From Sphingomonadaceae bacterium (lineage in GTDB: Bacteria; Pseudomonadota; Alphaproteobacteria; Sphingomonadales; Sphingomonadaceae), in NCBI GenBank assembly GCA_947472735.1, contig CANJBY010000001.1, positions 1 through 64,000 on the forward strand: DNA of 64,000 nt, in the 5' to 3' direction. A program made the translations under genes and the position numbers. The notes under the pieces are model-generated. The model was not told the DNA's origin. It saw only the letters and a list, made by a program, of their open reading frames with translations, and searched no databases. Positions 7,575 through 16,797 of this stretch are shown in pieces; the stretch's first letter is position 1; each line of letters opens with the position of its first letter.

Positions 7575-8654
7575 TCATTTCGCAGGTTGCGCCGCAATGG
7601 CGCGCCCGAAGAAGGGAAGGACATGGTCCCTGAACCGGAAGGCGACCTTGCTGGTATGCGTTCCTGCATAGACCTCGAAAGCGTTGGGAATGCCGTAATC
7701 CAGCAGCGCCTGGTGGAGTTGCGTTGCGGTAGGAGCAATGCTGTCCTGATCGCCGACGTCGATCGCGATCGCCCGGTACTGGCGCAAGTTGACGACATTC
7801 TGGTCGAGCATGGCCAGCGGGGCATTCGCGCCGCGGCGTGCCATCACGTCGGGCAAGACCTGACCGTCCTTGTCGACGGGCAAGTCGACATAAAGCGGCG
7901 GCTTCAGCGGGTTCGGCGTGAACGCGGCGCCCGTCGCCAAGGCACCCTGGTACATGAACGGCTTCCCGCTGACATCCTGCGGAGCCTTGAACGCGGCAAT
8001 CTCCGCGACTTCCTTGGCGGTCAGACCCTGGACGCCCATGGGGGTGAGGCAGCACGGTGACATCATGTAGATCGCGCCGAACCGGTCCGGACGCAGCGAC
8101 CCGATCCGCGCAGTGCCGTAACCACCCATCGAATGCCCAACCAGCCCGCGCGCCTCGCGCCGGGCGATGGTCCGGTAGTGCCGGTCGATGTAGTCGGGCA
8201 ACTCGTCGGCAATGAAACCCTCGAAGTTCCCGGTCACGATCGAGCGGGTATAGAACGCGCCGCCATAGACGTTCTTGCTGTCCGGAAAGACAATGATCAT
8301 CTCCGGAGTGCCCGTTGCGAAGGCGGCTTCGGCAGTAGCCGGGATGTGCAGCTCCCGGATCCATTGCGCTGCCCCGATCGAGAAGCCGTGCAGTGCGTAG
8401 ACCACCGGGTAACGGCGGCGCGGCTGCCGGTCATAACTGGGCGGCAGGATCACGATCACGTCCCGTTCGGCGGGAGTCTTGAGCAAGTTGCCGGCAACCC
8501 CGCGCGATGCCACTTGCACGGTCTCGATCCGCACCTTGGCTGCTCCGGTGACGACCGGCGGTTCCTCGGTCTTGACCTGGGCCTGAGCTGAGGCGACCGG
8601 CAGAACCACTGCGGCCGCGATCAAGGCTGCCCACTTGAACATGTTGAACACCAT
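7575..8654 (-). CDS. Secreted esterase, EsteraseD/PF00756 type
   Basis: The 359-residue enzyme has a signal peptide (hydrophobic stretch ending VASAQA, cleavage near residue 25), so it acts in the periplasm or outside. The body matches the esterase D / antigen 85 fold: YPVVYALHGFS, then nucleophile elbow GHSMGGYG, acid around DVGDQDS and base His in AGTHTSK. The fold includes S-formylglutathione hydrolase, but export argues against that cytosolic task; ester or carbohydrate-ester cleavage is likelier. Starts at ATG 8654 or 8642 (MFKW) are both possible. Confidence 0.85.
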   Translation of the reverse strand: MVFNMFKWAALIAAAVVLPVASAQAQVKTEEPPVVTGAAKVRIETVQVASRGVAGNLLKTPAERDVIVILPPSYDRQPRRRYPVVYALHGFSIGAAQWIRELHIPATAEAAFATGTPEMIIVFPDSKNVYGGAFYTRSIVTGNFEGFIADELPDYIDRHYRTIARREARGLVGHSMGGYGTARIGSLRPDRFGAIYMMSPCCLTPMGVQGLTAKEVAEIAAFKAPQDVSGKPFMYQGALATGAAFTPNPLKPPLYVDLPVDKDGQVLPDVMARRGANAPLAMLDQNVVNLRQYRAIAIDVGDQDSIAPTATQLHQALLDYGIPNAFEVYAGTHTSKVAFRFRDHVLPFFGRAIAAQPAK

Positions 8655-8668
8655 TGGGTGACTACCTC

Positions 8669-9222
8669 TCAGGAAAGCTGACTGCGTTGGAGTGCGGCGT
8701 CGGTACCGATCCGCAGCGCCGCTTCGGTCAGCGCCAGCGGAGCGAAATCACAATCGCTTCGCCCGGCGGCGATCAGGCTGGCGAAGTGGCGGTAAAGACC
8801 AGGATATTCCTCGTCCGCGAAGACTTGCTCGGGCGCTCCCGGCAATTGCAGTCGGCTTCCGCCTGCCAAAAGCAGCGCCGTTCCGGCCTCTGTTACCAGG
8901 CGGATCGTCCAGTCCGGCGGTCCCGGCCAGGCAAAGTCCAGCGTCATGGACACTGGCGTGTCCTGGCTGGCCACCAGCTGGAGGTTTGCCCGGACCGGAG
9001 CCGGACCGGCCGGCGAAGGAACAAGCTCTGCACTACGAAGCGCAATCGGCTGAGCCACGATCGCGGTCAGGATCGACAATGCGTTGATCCCCGGGTCGAA
9101 CACTCCGAAACCGTCATTGGTCCAGATCCAGTCCTGCCCCGGATGCCAGACCTGCGCGTCCTCGCGCCAGCAGACGTCGATTTTCTCTATCCTCTTGCCG
9201 GCAAGCCAGGATCTCAGCGGCG
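8669..9222 (-). pseudogene. Galactose 1-dehydrogenase-like (Gfo/Idh/MocA) gene, 5' part missing
   Basis: Reading leftward from about 9222 gives about 185 residues that match the C-terminal part of Gfo/Idh/MocA sugar dehydrogenases of the D-galactose/L-arabinose 1-dehydrogenase type. Landmarks are WREDAQVWHPGQDWIW, then GGFG-like GFGVFDPGINALS. The N-terminal Rossmann domain, which binds NAD(P) and includes the catalytic lysine region, is absent. An ATG at 9103 (MFDPGIN) lies mid-domain and is not a real start. The frame runs straight into the 5'-truncated TerC gene on the opposite strand. The product cannot be an active dehydrogenase. Confidence 0.8.
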
Positions 9223-9839
9223 CGATGATCGCGGGCGGTGCGGCGCTGGTCGCCGAGGCCTACTGGGTGCTCTACATCTTCGCCGTGTTCCTGATCGCGA
9301 CGGGCATCAAGATGTTCTGGGCCAGCGATCATGCTCCGGACATCTCCAAGAACCCCGTTGTGCGCTGGATTTCCACCCATATGCGGGTCACGCCGGAACT
9401 GCATGGAGAGAAGTTTTTCGTGACGGTGCCGGATGACAGGACCGGTCGGATGGTGCGAGCGGTCACGCCGCTGTTTCTGGCGCTGGTCGTGATCAACCTG
9501 GCCGACCTGGTGTTTGCGGTCGACTCGGTTCCGGCGATTTTCGCCATCACCACCGACACCTTCATCGTCTACACCTCGAACATCATGGCCATCCTTGGTC
9601 TGCGGGCACTCTATTTCGCGCTCGCGGCGATGGTGCACCGGTTCCACTACCTGAAGTATGCGCTGGCCGCCGTACTGGTGTTCATCGGTTCGAAGATCCT
9701 GATCGCGGACTTTCTGCTGGGCGGCGCGAAGTTCCCGCCGCTGGCGAGCCTGGGAATCACCTTCGCACTGATTGGCACGGGCATTGGCTGGTCGCTGTGG
9801 AAGACCCGCGCCGTGCCGGCGGTCAATACTGCCGGATAA
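9213..9839 (+). pseudogene. TerC-family membrane protein, 5' part missing
   Basis: About 205 residues match the C-terminal two thirds of TerC/Alx integral membrane proteins: GAMIAGGAAL, ADLVFAVDSVPAIFAIT (conserved acidic membrane motif) and FTSN-like YTSNIMAILGLRALYF. Full-length members are about 300 or more residues and begin with several more membrane segments, which are missing. The only ATG near the junction is 9225. The longer frame up to 9084 is antisense to the dehydrogenase remnant. TerC proteins are linked to tellurite, metal or manganese handling. The 3' end overlaps the convergent recQ by 17 bases. Confidence 0.8.
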
Positions 9840-11592
9840 CCGCGAGAAACGCCTCGCCGTAAGCCTCGAGCTTGCGGGCCCCGACCCCGCCAACTTCGCC
9901 CAGTGCAGCGATGGTGGCGGGGCGGAGCTGCGCCATTTCGCGCAGAGTCGCGTCATGGAAGATGACATAGGGCGGCACACCCGCTTCCAGCGCGAGATCG
10001 CGGCGTATTGTCCGCAGCGCCTCGAACAGCGGATCGCCCACGGGATTGGCCCCGCCCCGATCGCGCTTGCCCTTGCGTTCCTTGCGCGGTGGCAGGGCGA
10101 TCAGGACTGGAACATCGCCTTTTAGGATCGCGCGGGCATCGTTGCCAAGCGCAATCCCGCCGTGCTCGGTTTGCACCAGGCTGCCCCGCGCCTGCAATGC
10201 CCGGGCCAGCGGGCGCAGCAGATGCGCCTCGTCCGCAGCGACAATGCCAAACACGCTGAGCTGGTCATGCCCGCGCTGGAGCACCCGTTCATCGGCACTG
10301 CCGGTCAACACTTTCTCGACATGGCCGTACCCGAAGGACTGTCCGGTGCGGTAAACGGCGGAAAGGAACTTCTGCGCAAGCTGCGTGACGTCGGCCACCC
10401 CCGGCGCGTCCAGGCAGTTGTCGCAATTGCCGCAGCTTTGCGGGGGATCCTCGCCGAAATGGCGCAGCAGCAATGCGCGGCGGCACCCGGCGGTCTCCAC
10501 TAGCGCGGCGAGGGCATCTAGCCGCTTTCGCTCCCCTTCCAGCCGCGCTTCCTCGACCTCGCTCAAGCGCTGGCGGGCGCGGGCAAAATCATCCGCGCCC
10601 CACAGCATCACCGCAACCGATGGATCGCCATCGCGGCCGGCGCGGCCCGTTTCCTGATAATACCCCTCGATCGACTTCGGGATTCCGGCGTGGGCGACGA
10701 AGCGCACGTCGGGCTTGTCGATCCCCATGCCGAATGCCACGGTCGCGACCATCACCATGTCTTCCGACGCAACGAAGGCCGACTGGTTGTCGGACCGAAC
10801 CTCGGGACTGAGCCCGGCGTGATAGGGCAGCACTCGCCGCCCGGTTGCCGCCGCGAGCTTCTCGGCCAGGTCCTCAACCTTCTTGCGGGTTGGCGCATAG
10901 ACAATGCCCGGGCCCGGCTGCTCGGCCATCAGCGTCACCAGCTGGCGGACCGGATTGTCGCGGTGGCGAATGGTGTAGCGGATATTCGGCCGGTCGAACC
11001 CCGCAACGATCAGCCCGTCGTCCGGAATGCCAAGCTGGGCCAGGATGTCGGCGCGGGTGTGGGCATCGGCAGTCGCGGTGAGGGCGAGGCGGGGCACGTC
11101 CGGAAAGCCGTCCATCAACGGGCGCAACATGCGATAGTCGGGGCGGAAATCGTGCCCCCATTCCGATACGCAATGGGCCTCGTCGATCGCGAACAGCGCC
11201 ACCGGCGCATTGGACAGCAGCTCGCGGAAATGGCCCTGCGAAGCGCGTTCCGGTGCGACATAAAGCAGATCGAGTTCGCCGGCGCGGAAGCGGGCCGCCG
11301 TTTCCTCGCGATTGAAATCGACACTGGTCAGCGAAGCCGCGCGGATGCCGTTGGCCTGCGCACTGCGGAGCTGGTCATGCATCAGCGCAATCAGCGGCGA
11401 GATGACCACGCAGGTTCCCTCGAGCATGACCGCCGGCAACTGGTAGGTAAGCGACTTGCCCGCCCCGGTCGGCATCACCGCGAGGGTGGAGCGCCCTGCG
11501 AGCACACGCGCCACCACCTGATCCTGCACCCCGCGAAAGGTGGAGAAGCCGAAAGTTGTGTGGAGAGTGTCGAAGGTCAGGTCCGGGGGCAT
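9823..11592 (-). CDS. recQ: ATP-dependent DNA helicase RecQ
   Basis: A 3'-to-5' DNA helicase of 589 residues acting in recombinational repair and fork restart. Walker A is PTGAGKSL (41-48) and the Walker B box is IDEAHCVSEWGHDF. Motif VI lies in YYQETGRAGRDG. The zinc-binding RQC region has the cysteine set CRRALLL, CGNCDNC. The C-terminus carries an HRDC domain (about 505-585). Length and domain order are normal for RecQ. Start ATG 11592; no gene is coupled upstream. Confidence 0.97.
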   Translation of the reverse strand: MPPDLTFDTLHTTFGFSTFRGVQDQVVARVLAGRSTLAVMPTGAGKSLTYQLPAVMLEGTCVVISPLIALMHDQLRSAQANGIRAASLTSVDFNREETAARFRAGELDLLYVAPERASQGHFRELLSNAPVALFAIDEAHCVSEWGHDFRPDYRMLRPLMDGFPDVPRLALTATADAHTRADILAQLGIPDDGLIVAGFDRPNIRYTIRHRDNPVRQLVTLMAEQPGPGIVYAPTRKKVEDLAEKLAAATGRRVLPYHAGLSPEVRSDNQSAFVASEDMVMVATVAFGMGIDKPDVRFVAHAGIPKSIEGYYQETGRAGRDGDPSVAVMLWGADDFARARQRLSEVEEARLEGERKRLDALAALVETAGCRRALLLRHFGEDPPQSCGNCDNCLDAPGVADVTQLAQKFLSAVYRTGQSFGYGHVEKVLTGSADERVLQRGHDQLSVFGIVAADEAHLLRPLARALQARGSLVQTEHGGIALGNDARAILKGDVPVLIALPPRKERKGKRDRGGANPVGDPLFEALRTIRRDLALEAGVPPYVIFHDATLREMAQLRPATIAALGEVGGVGARKLEAYGEAFLAVIRQY

Positions 11593-11701
11593 TGCCCCTT
11601 GCGCCTAGCGCGCCGGGGCGCGCGCGCAAACCTCCCGATCAATCCAGATTGGGCCTTACCCACCGTTCCGCCACTCCCAGATCCATCCCGCGCCGCGCGG
11701 C

Positions 11702-14290
11702 TTAATCCTCCACCTGATCGCGCCCGATCCGGGCTACGCCGAAATACTGGCTCTCAGGGTGAGCGAAATAGAAGCCTGAGACCGCCGCCGTCGGCAGCAT
11801 GGCCTGGCTTTCGGTCAGGATGAGGCCCGCATTGTCGCCCGCATTCAACAGGTCGAACAGGATCGGCTTGAGCGAGTGGTCCGGGCAGGCCGGGTAGCCG
11901 GGTGCCGGGCGGATACCGCGGTATTGTTCGCGGATCAGCGCCTCGTTGGTGAGCTGTTCGCCCGGCGCATAGCCCCATAGCGTGGTCCGGACATGCTGGT
12001 GGAGGCATTCGGCCATGGCCTCGGCGAAGCGGTCAGCGAGAGCTTTGAGCAGAATGTCCGAATAATCGTCATGCGCGGCGCGGAACCGTTCGAGGTGCGG
12101 TTCGATGCCGTGAATGCCGACCGCGAAGCCGCCGATCCAGTCGCCTGCCGGGTCGATGAAGTCCGCGAGGCAGAAGTTTGCGCGGTCGCGGCTCTTGCGG
12201 ATCTGCTGGCGCAGGAACGGCAGTCGGATGTGCCGGAAATAGCCGACCGAGGTATCGAGCGCGGGGCTGCCCTTTCCGTCCATCGACATCGGTTCATAGA
12301 CGATTACGTCATCAGCTTCCCGCGCGCACGGCCAGAAGCCGGCCACTGTGCGGGCGGTGAGCCACTTTTCCGAAATGATCTTCTGCAGCATCTCCTGCGC
12401 ATCAGCGAACAGCGCGCGGGCGCTCTTGCCGACCACCTCGTCGTCGAGGATCGCGGGATAGACCCCGGCCAGCTCCCAGGCGCGGAAGAAGGGCGTCCAG
12501 TCAAAGCAGCTGACGAGATCAGCGAGGTTCCAGTCGTCAAACACATGAACCCCGGGCTTGAGCGGCGGCGGGGCTTTTTCGCTGAGGTCGGCCTTGAACG
12601 CGTTGGCGCGCGCATCCTCAAGACTGAGCAGAAGCGAGGCATCCTTGCCCGAGCGCAGGTCGCGGATGTGGGTATATTCGGCAGCGGTGCTGGTGACGAA
12701 GCCCGCGGCCTGCGTGTCCGAGAGCAGCTGCGAAGCCACGCCAACCGCGCGGCTGGCGTCGAGCACGTGGATCACCGGGCCATCATAGGCCGGATCGATC
12801 CTCAGCGCGGTGTGGACCTTGCTGGTGGTCGCCCCGCCGATCAGCAGCGGAATCTTCATCTGCGCCCGCTTCATTTCCTCGGCGACGGTGACCATCTCGT
12901 CGAGCGAGGGCGTAATCAGGCCGGAGAGGCCGATGATGTCGGCATCTTCCTTGCGCGCGGTCTCCAGGATCAGCGACCAGGGCGCCATGACGCCGAGGTC
13001 AATCACCTCATAGCCGTTGCACTGGAGTACCACGCCGACGATGTTCTTGCCGATATCGTGGACGTCGCCCTTCACGGTCGCCATCACGATCTTGCCCTTG
13101 GGCCGCGCGCCTTCTTCCTTGGCGGCTTCGATGAAGGGGATGAGATGCGCCACGGCCTTTTTCATCACCCGGGCGCTCTTGACCACTTGCGGCAGAAACA
13201 TCTTGCCCGCGCCGAACAGGTCGCCAACCGTATTCATCCCGGCCATCAACGGGCCTTCGATCACCTCGATGGGGCGGGCGTGAAGCAGGCGTGCTTCCTC
13301 GGTATCCTCGACCACGAAAGTGTCGATGCCTTTGACCAGCGCATGTTCCAGCCGGCGCACGACGTCCCAGCCGCGCCATTCCTCGGCCTCTTTTTCGGCC
13401 TTGGCGTCAGTGCCCTTGAAACTCTCGGCCAGGGCAATCAGGCGTTCGGTAGCGTCCGGGCGGCGGCACAGGATCACATCCTCGCAGGCCTCGCGCAGCA
13501 CCGGATCGATCGTGTCGTAGATGTCGATTTGCCCGGCGTTGACAATCGCCATGTCGAGCCCGGCGGCGATCGCGTGATAGAGAAACACCGAGTGCATGGC
13601 GCGGCGCACCGGCTCGTTGCCGCGGAAGCTGAACGAGAGGTTGGAGAGCCCGCCCGAAGTATGGACATAAGGGCAGCGCGCCTTGATCTCAGCCACGGCC
13701 TCGATGAAATCGAGCGCGTAGCGGTCATGCTCTTCCATGCCGGTGGCGACGGCGAAGATATTGGGATCGAAGATGATGTCTTCGGCCGGGAAGCCCATGC
13801 CGGTCAGCAACTTGTATGCCCGCTCGCAGATCTCGACCTTGCGCTCCTTCGTGTCGGCCTGGCCCTTCTCGTCGAAGGCCATGACCACCACGGCAGCGCC
13901 ATAGTCCATGCATTTGCGGGCATGATCGAGGAACGCTTCCTCGCCTTCCTTCATGCTGATCGAATTGACCACCGGCTTGCCCGGAACGCATTTGATCCCG
14001 GCTTCCATCACCTCCCACTTCGAGCTGTCGATCATCACCGGCACCCGCGCGATGTCGGGCTCGGCGGCGATCAGCTTGAGGAAGGTGGTCATCGCCTCGA
14101 CCGCGTCGAGTAGGCCCTCGTCCATGTTGACGTCGATGATCTGCGCGCCGTTTTCGACCTGCTGGCGCGCGACTTCCACCGCCTTGGCGTAGTCGCCGGC
14201 GAGGATCAGCTTCTTGAACGCGGCCGAGCCGGTGACGTTGGTGCGTTCGCCGACATTGACGAAGCGGGCAGAGGCATTGGCACTGGTCAT
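11702..14290 (-). CDS. metH: Methionine synthase, folate/cobalamin/reactivation part (split MetH)
   Basis: The 862-residue protein carries the last modules of cobalamin-dependent methionine synthase. The order is pterin-binding domain (from [13 protein letters not shown], about 10-270), helical cap (about 320-390), B12 domain with DVHDIG (409-414, His411 being the expected lower axial ligand), then the AdoMet reactivation domain with CPDHS near the end. The homocysteine domain is encoded by the gene just upstream, the usual split arrangement in sphingomonads. A longer frame to 14530 exists, but ATG 14290 gives the conserved start [11 protein letters not shown] 10-bp perfect hairpin sits directly upstream, between the two cistrons. 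Confidence 0.96.
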   Translation of the reverse strand: MTSANASARFVNVGERTNVTGSAAFKKLILAGDYAKAVEVARQQVENGAQIIDVNMDEGLLDAVEAMTTFLKLIAAEPDIARVPVMIDSSKWEVMEAGIKCVPGKPVVNSISMKEGEEAFLDHARKCMDYGAAVVVMAFDEKGQADTKERKVEICERAYKLLTGMGFPAEDIIFDPNIFAVATGMEEHDRYALDFIEAVAEIKARCPYVHTSGGLSNLSFSFRGNEPVRRAMHSVFLYHAIAAGLDMAIVNAGQIDIYDTIDPVLREACEDVILCRRPDATERLIALAESFKGTDAKAEKEAEEWRGWDVVRRLEHALVKGIDTFVVEDTEEARLLHARPIEVIEGPLMAGMNTVGDLFGAGKMFLPQVVKSARVMKKAVAHLIPFIEAAKEEGARPKGKIVMATVKGDVHDIGKNIVGVVLQCNGYEVIDLGVMAPWSLILETARKEDADIIGLSGLITPSLDEMVTVAEEMKRAQMKIPLLIGGATTSKVHTALRIDPAYDGPVIHVLDASRAVGVASQLLSDTQAAGFVTSTAAEYTHIRDLRSGKDASLLLSLEDARANAFKADLSEKAPPPLKPGVHVFDDWNLADLVSCFDWTPFFRAWELAGVYPAILDDEVVGKSARALFADAQEMLQKIISEKWLTARTVAGFWPCAREADDVIVYEPMSMDGKGSPALDTSVGYFRHIRLPFLRQQIRKSRDRANFCLADFIDPAGDWIGGFAVGIHGIEPHLERFRAAHDDYSDILLKALADRFAEAMAECLHQHVRTTLWGYAPGEQLTNEALIREQYRGIRPAPGYPACPDHSLKPILFDLLNAGDNAGLILTESQAMLPTAAVSGFYFAHPESQYFGVARIGRDQVED

Positions 14291-14298
14291 TTCTGTCT

Positions 14299-14322
14299 CC
14301 CTCTCCCCTGAAGGGGAGAGGG
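14299..14322. repeat. Perfect 10-bp hairpin between the two metH genes
   Basis: CCCTCTCCCC (14299-14308) and GGGGAGAGGG (14313-14322) flank a 4-base loop. It lies 9 bases upstream of the metH C-part start and just past the N-part stop. No U-run follows on the minus strand, so it is not a terminator. It may stabilise mRNA or tune translation of the second cistron. Confidence 0.6.
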
Positions 14323-14324
14323 AA

Positions 14325-15371
14325 CTATGCCGCCATGGTGAAGGGTTCCAGCCCCGCAAGGCGGGTGGCGGGTTCGATCTGCGGTATCGTTCGCGGCGCC
14401 AGGAACTGCGCCGCGCGGCCGATTGCTTCGAGATGCTCAGGCGTGGAGCCGCAGCAGCCGCCGAGGATGTTGACCTGGCCTGCCGCTGCCCATTCGCGCA
14501 GCAGTTCAGCGGTCGTCTCCGGCAGCTCATCGTACTGACCGAGCTCGTTGGGCAGGCCTGCGTTTGGATAGACCATCACCAGTGCATCGGCGACTTCCGA
14601 GAGCGCCTTCACGTGCGGACGCAGCTGCGCGGCGCCGAATGAGCAGTTGAGTCCGACGGTCAGCGGCCGAGCGTGGCGCACCGCGTGCCAGAAGGCCTCG
14701 ACCGTATGACCGGAGAGATTGCGTCCCGAAAGGTCGGTCAGCGTCATCGAGAGCATCAGCGGTACTTCCCGGCCCAGCTCGCGCTCAAGCTGACGCACGG
14801 CCATGATTGCGGCCTTGGCGTTGAGCGTGTCGAAGATCGTCTCGACCAGGATGAAATCCGATCCGCCTTCGACCAGCGCGGCAGCCTGTTGGTGATAGAC
14901 TTCGACAAGGAAGTCCCAGTCGATCTCGCGGCAGCCCGGATCGTTGACGTCAGGCGAAAGCGACAGCGTCTTGTTGGTCGGACCTATCGCGCCGGCGACG
15001 AACCGCGGCTTCCCGTCCCGGGCGATGAAATCATCCACTGCGCGGCGGGCAATTCGGGCGGCCTCGATATTGATTTCGCGGACCAGGTGCTCTGCGCCGT
15101 AGTCTGCCTGGCTGATGCGATTGGCCGAGAAGGTGTTGGTCGAGGTCACATCGGCGCCGACCGCCAGATAGGCACGGGTGATGCGTTCCGGCACGTCCGG
15201 GCGGGTCAGCGAGAGAATATCATTGTTGCCGCGCTGGTCGCGCTTGAGGTTGAGGTCACCGGCGAAGTCGCTTTCCGACAGGTTACGGCGCTGGATCTCC
15301 GTGCCGAAGGCCCCGTCCATCAGCAAGATGCGCTTGCCCGCTTCGGCGAGCAGCAATTCACGGGGGGTCAT
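14325..15371 (-). CDS. metH: Methionine synthase, homocysteine-binding part (split MetH)
   Basis: This 348-residue protein is the homocysteine S-methyltransferase barrel of MetH on its own. It begins with [13 protein letters not shown] and carries the zinc-binding cysteines C243 (GLNCSFG), C306 and C307 (GGCCGS). It hands homocysteine to methylcobalamin on the partner protein, forming methionine. The start ATG at 15371 overlaps the stop of the upstream regulator gene by ATGA, so regulator and enzyme are translationally coupled. Confidence 0.95.
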   Translation of the reverse strand: MTPRELLLAEAGKRILLMDGAFGTEIQRRNLSESDFAGDLNLKRDQRGNNDILSLTRPDVPERITRAYLAVGADVTSTNTFSANRISQADYGAEHLVREINIEAARIARRAVDDFIARDGKPRFVAGAIGPTNKTLSLSPDVNDPGCREIDWDFLVEVYHQQAAALVEGGSDFILVETIFDTLNAKAAIMAVRQLERELGREVPLMLSMTLTDLSGRNLSGHTVEAFWHAVRHARPLTVGLNCSFGAAQLRPHVKALSEVADALVMVYPNAGLPNELGQYDELPETTAELLREWAAAGQVNILGGCCGSTPEHLEAIGRAAQFLAPRTIPQIEPATRLAGLEPFTMAA

Positions 15372-16348
15372 GCGGTCTTCTCCAGGGCGTGTGCGGGGAC
15401 GTTCAGGCGCTGCCCGGTCCAGACCTTGACGGTGAGGGGACTGCCCGGGAGCGTGATCGGCATGCCCGCGCTGAAGCCCGCATCGGTGAGCAATGCCAGC
15501 ATCTGCTCGTCGGCAAATCCAAGGCGGGCGTGCGCATGCCGGGAGCGCAGTTCCTCCCGGTCGTGTGCGGCAAAATCGACGATTGCCAGCCGCGCACCCG
15601 GACGAGCAACGCGCGCCGCCTCGGCCAGTGGCAGGGCCGGATCCTGTGCATAGTGCAGAACCTGGTGGAACAGCACCGTGTCAAAGCTCTGGTCGGCAAA
15701 TGGCAGCGCGGTGAAATCACCCGGAACCAGTTCGATCCGCTCTGCCGGCAGGTGCTGCAACCGCGCCCGGGCGATGCGCAGCATTTCCGGGTTATTGTCG
15801 AGCGCCACGGTTCGCGCCGCCTGGGGGGCGAACAATTCAGCCATGCGCCCCGTCCCAGTGCCGATATCCAGCAACTCGCCCAGCGATGCCTGACCCAGCA
15901 CCGACCTGAGCGCCGCCTCCACCGGCTCGTCCGCCGCGTGTAGGCTACGCAGCGTGTCCCAATCGGTGGCGTGCCGGGAAAAGTAGCTTTCAGCTGCCTC
16001 CTGCCGGGATGCGCGAATCGCGGTCAGATGGCGCCGGTCTTCAGCACAGCGCGCGGCAAAGGCTGCGTCGTCGCGCTCGCCCACGCTCAGCAGGCGCGCC
16101 GCCGCGGCGCCGAGTGGAGGCGCGCCGTTTTCGCGGATGGCGCTGCGCAGAAAGACCCAGGCACCTTCCCGGTGCCGCTCCGCCAGCCCGGCGTCGCACA
16201 GGATGCGGACGTGGCGGGAAACGCGCGGCTGGCTCTGCCCCAGCACCAGAGCGAGTTCGCCCACGGCCAGTTCCATGTGGGCGAGCAGCCGCATGATGCG
16301 GAGCCGGGTCGGGTCGCCGAGTGCGCCGAGAAGGGAATCGATTTTCAT
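15368..16348 (-). CDS. ArsR-type regulator fused to an AdoMet methyltransferase domain, SahR-like
   Basis: Residues 1-80 form a winged helix-turn-helix of the ArsR family (GDPTRLRIMRLL, recognition helix near SQPRVSRHVRIL). Residues 115-310 form a class I methyltransferase fold with motif I DIGTGTG (161-167) and acidic D188-like DNNPEM. The same architecture beside methionine-cycle genes is known from SahR, which senses S-adenosylhomocysteine. It heads the metH operon and overlaps metH by four bases. A perfect palindrome just upstream is its likely operator. No metal-binding cysteine motif of arsenic sensors (CVC) is present. Metabolite sensing is inferred from architecture and position. Confidence 0.88.
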   Translation of the reverse strand: MKIDSLLGALGDPTRLRIMRLLAHMELAVGELALVLGQSQPRVSRHVRILCDAGLAERHREGAWVFLRSAIRENGAPPLGAAAARLLSVGERDDAAFAARCAEDRRHLTAIRASRQEAAESYFSRHATDWDTLRSLHAADEPVEAALRSVLGQASLGELLDIGTGTGRMAELFAPQAARTVALDNNPEMLRIARARLQHLPAERIELVPGDFTALPFADQSFDTVLFHQVLHYAQDPALPLAEAARVARPGARLAIVDFAAHDREELRSRHAHARLGFADEQMLALLTDAGFSAGMPITLPGSPLTVKVWTGQRLNVPAHALEKTA

Positions 16349-16372
16349 AGATTCACCATATAACGATGCCTT

Positions 16373-16394
16373 TATATAAAGATTTCTTTATATA
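16373..16394. promoter_or_regulatory. Probable operator of the metH operon
   Basis: TATATAAAG (16373-16381) and CTTTATATA (16386-16394) form a perfect 9-bp inverted repeat with a 4-base spacer, 25 bases upstream of the regulator gene. It is the most AT-rich spot in the neighbourhood and has the size of an ArsR-dimer site. Autoregulation is inferred. Confidence 0.7.
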
Positions 16395-16521
16395 TGGTCA
16401 ACAGACATCGAGACGCGCGCTCCCGTCCGCGCCGGGCGTTGCATTACCCACGGCGATGATTAGACTGCGTGATCGAGATTCCGCGCGGTCTGCCCGGCTC
16501 CGAATGTGTGAAAGGCTGACA

Positions 16522-16782
16522 ATGAAGACTACCGCCCGCTCTGCCCTTGCCGCTCTGGCCGTGCTTGGCCTGTCTGCCTGTGGCAGCTCCGACAAGGCCA
16601 GCGAACAAGCCGCCTCCGAAAACGTCGAGATGCCCGCCGAGGAGGCTGTGACCGCAATCGACGACACGGCCACCCCGGTTGCCGACGCTTCGGCCGGTGC
16701 GACCGATGCGGCGCCAGCCGAAAGCGATGCCGCGGCTGACGCGGTCGAGGCCGCAACCACGGCCGCCGAAAAGAAGATGTAA
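16522..16782 (+). CDS. Small lipoprotein
   Basis: An 86-residue protein with a lipoprotein signal: MKTTARSALAALAVLGLSAC, lipobox LSAC, acylated Cys20. The mature part is low-complexity, rich in Ala, Glu, Asp and Thr, and carries no recognisable domain. It would be an acidic, probably unfolded protein anchored to the envelope. The longer frame to 16366 runs across the metH-operon operator; ATG 16522 gives the clean signal. Function unknown. Confidence 0.75.
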   Translation: MKTTARSALAALAVLGLSACGSSDKASEQAASENVEMPAEEAVTAIDDTATPVADASAGATDAAPAESDAAADAVEAATTAAEKKM

Positions 16783-16797
16783 GCACCAGACCTGCGC

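Noticed and set aside
7017..8654. Formaldehyde detoxification pair (GFA protein plus S-formylglutathione-hydrolase-like esterase)
   Set aside because: The esterase has a clear signal peptide and would not meet cytosolic S-formylglutathione; GFA proteins are also not proven formaldehyde enzymes.
11993..14113. 706-residue open frame on the plus strand
   Set aside because: It is antisense to metH over its length. GC-rich coding DNA with G/C third positions opens such frames by chance, and no motif is recognisable.
14299..14322. Terminator between the two metH genes
   Set aside because: No U-run follows the stem on the transcribed strand, and both genes belong to one operon.
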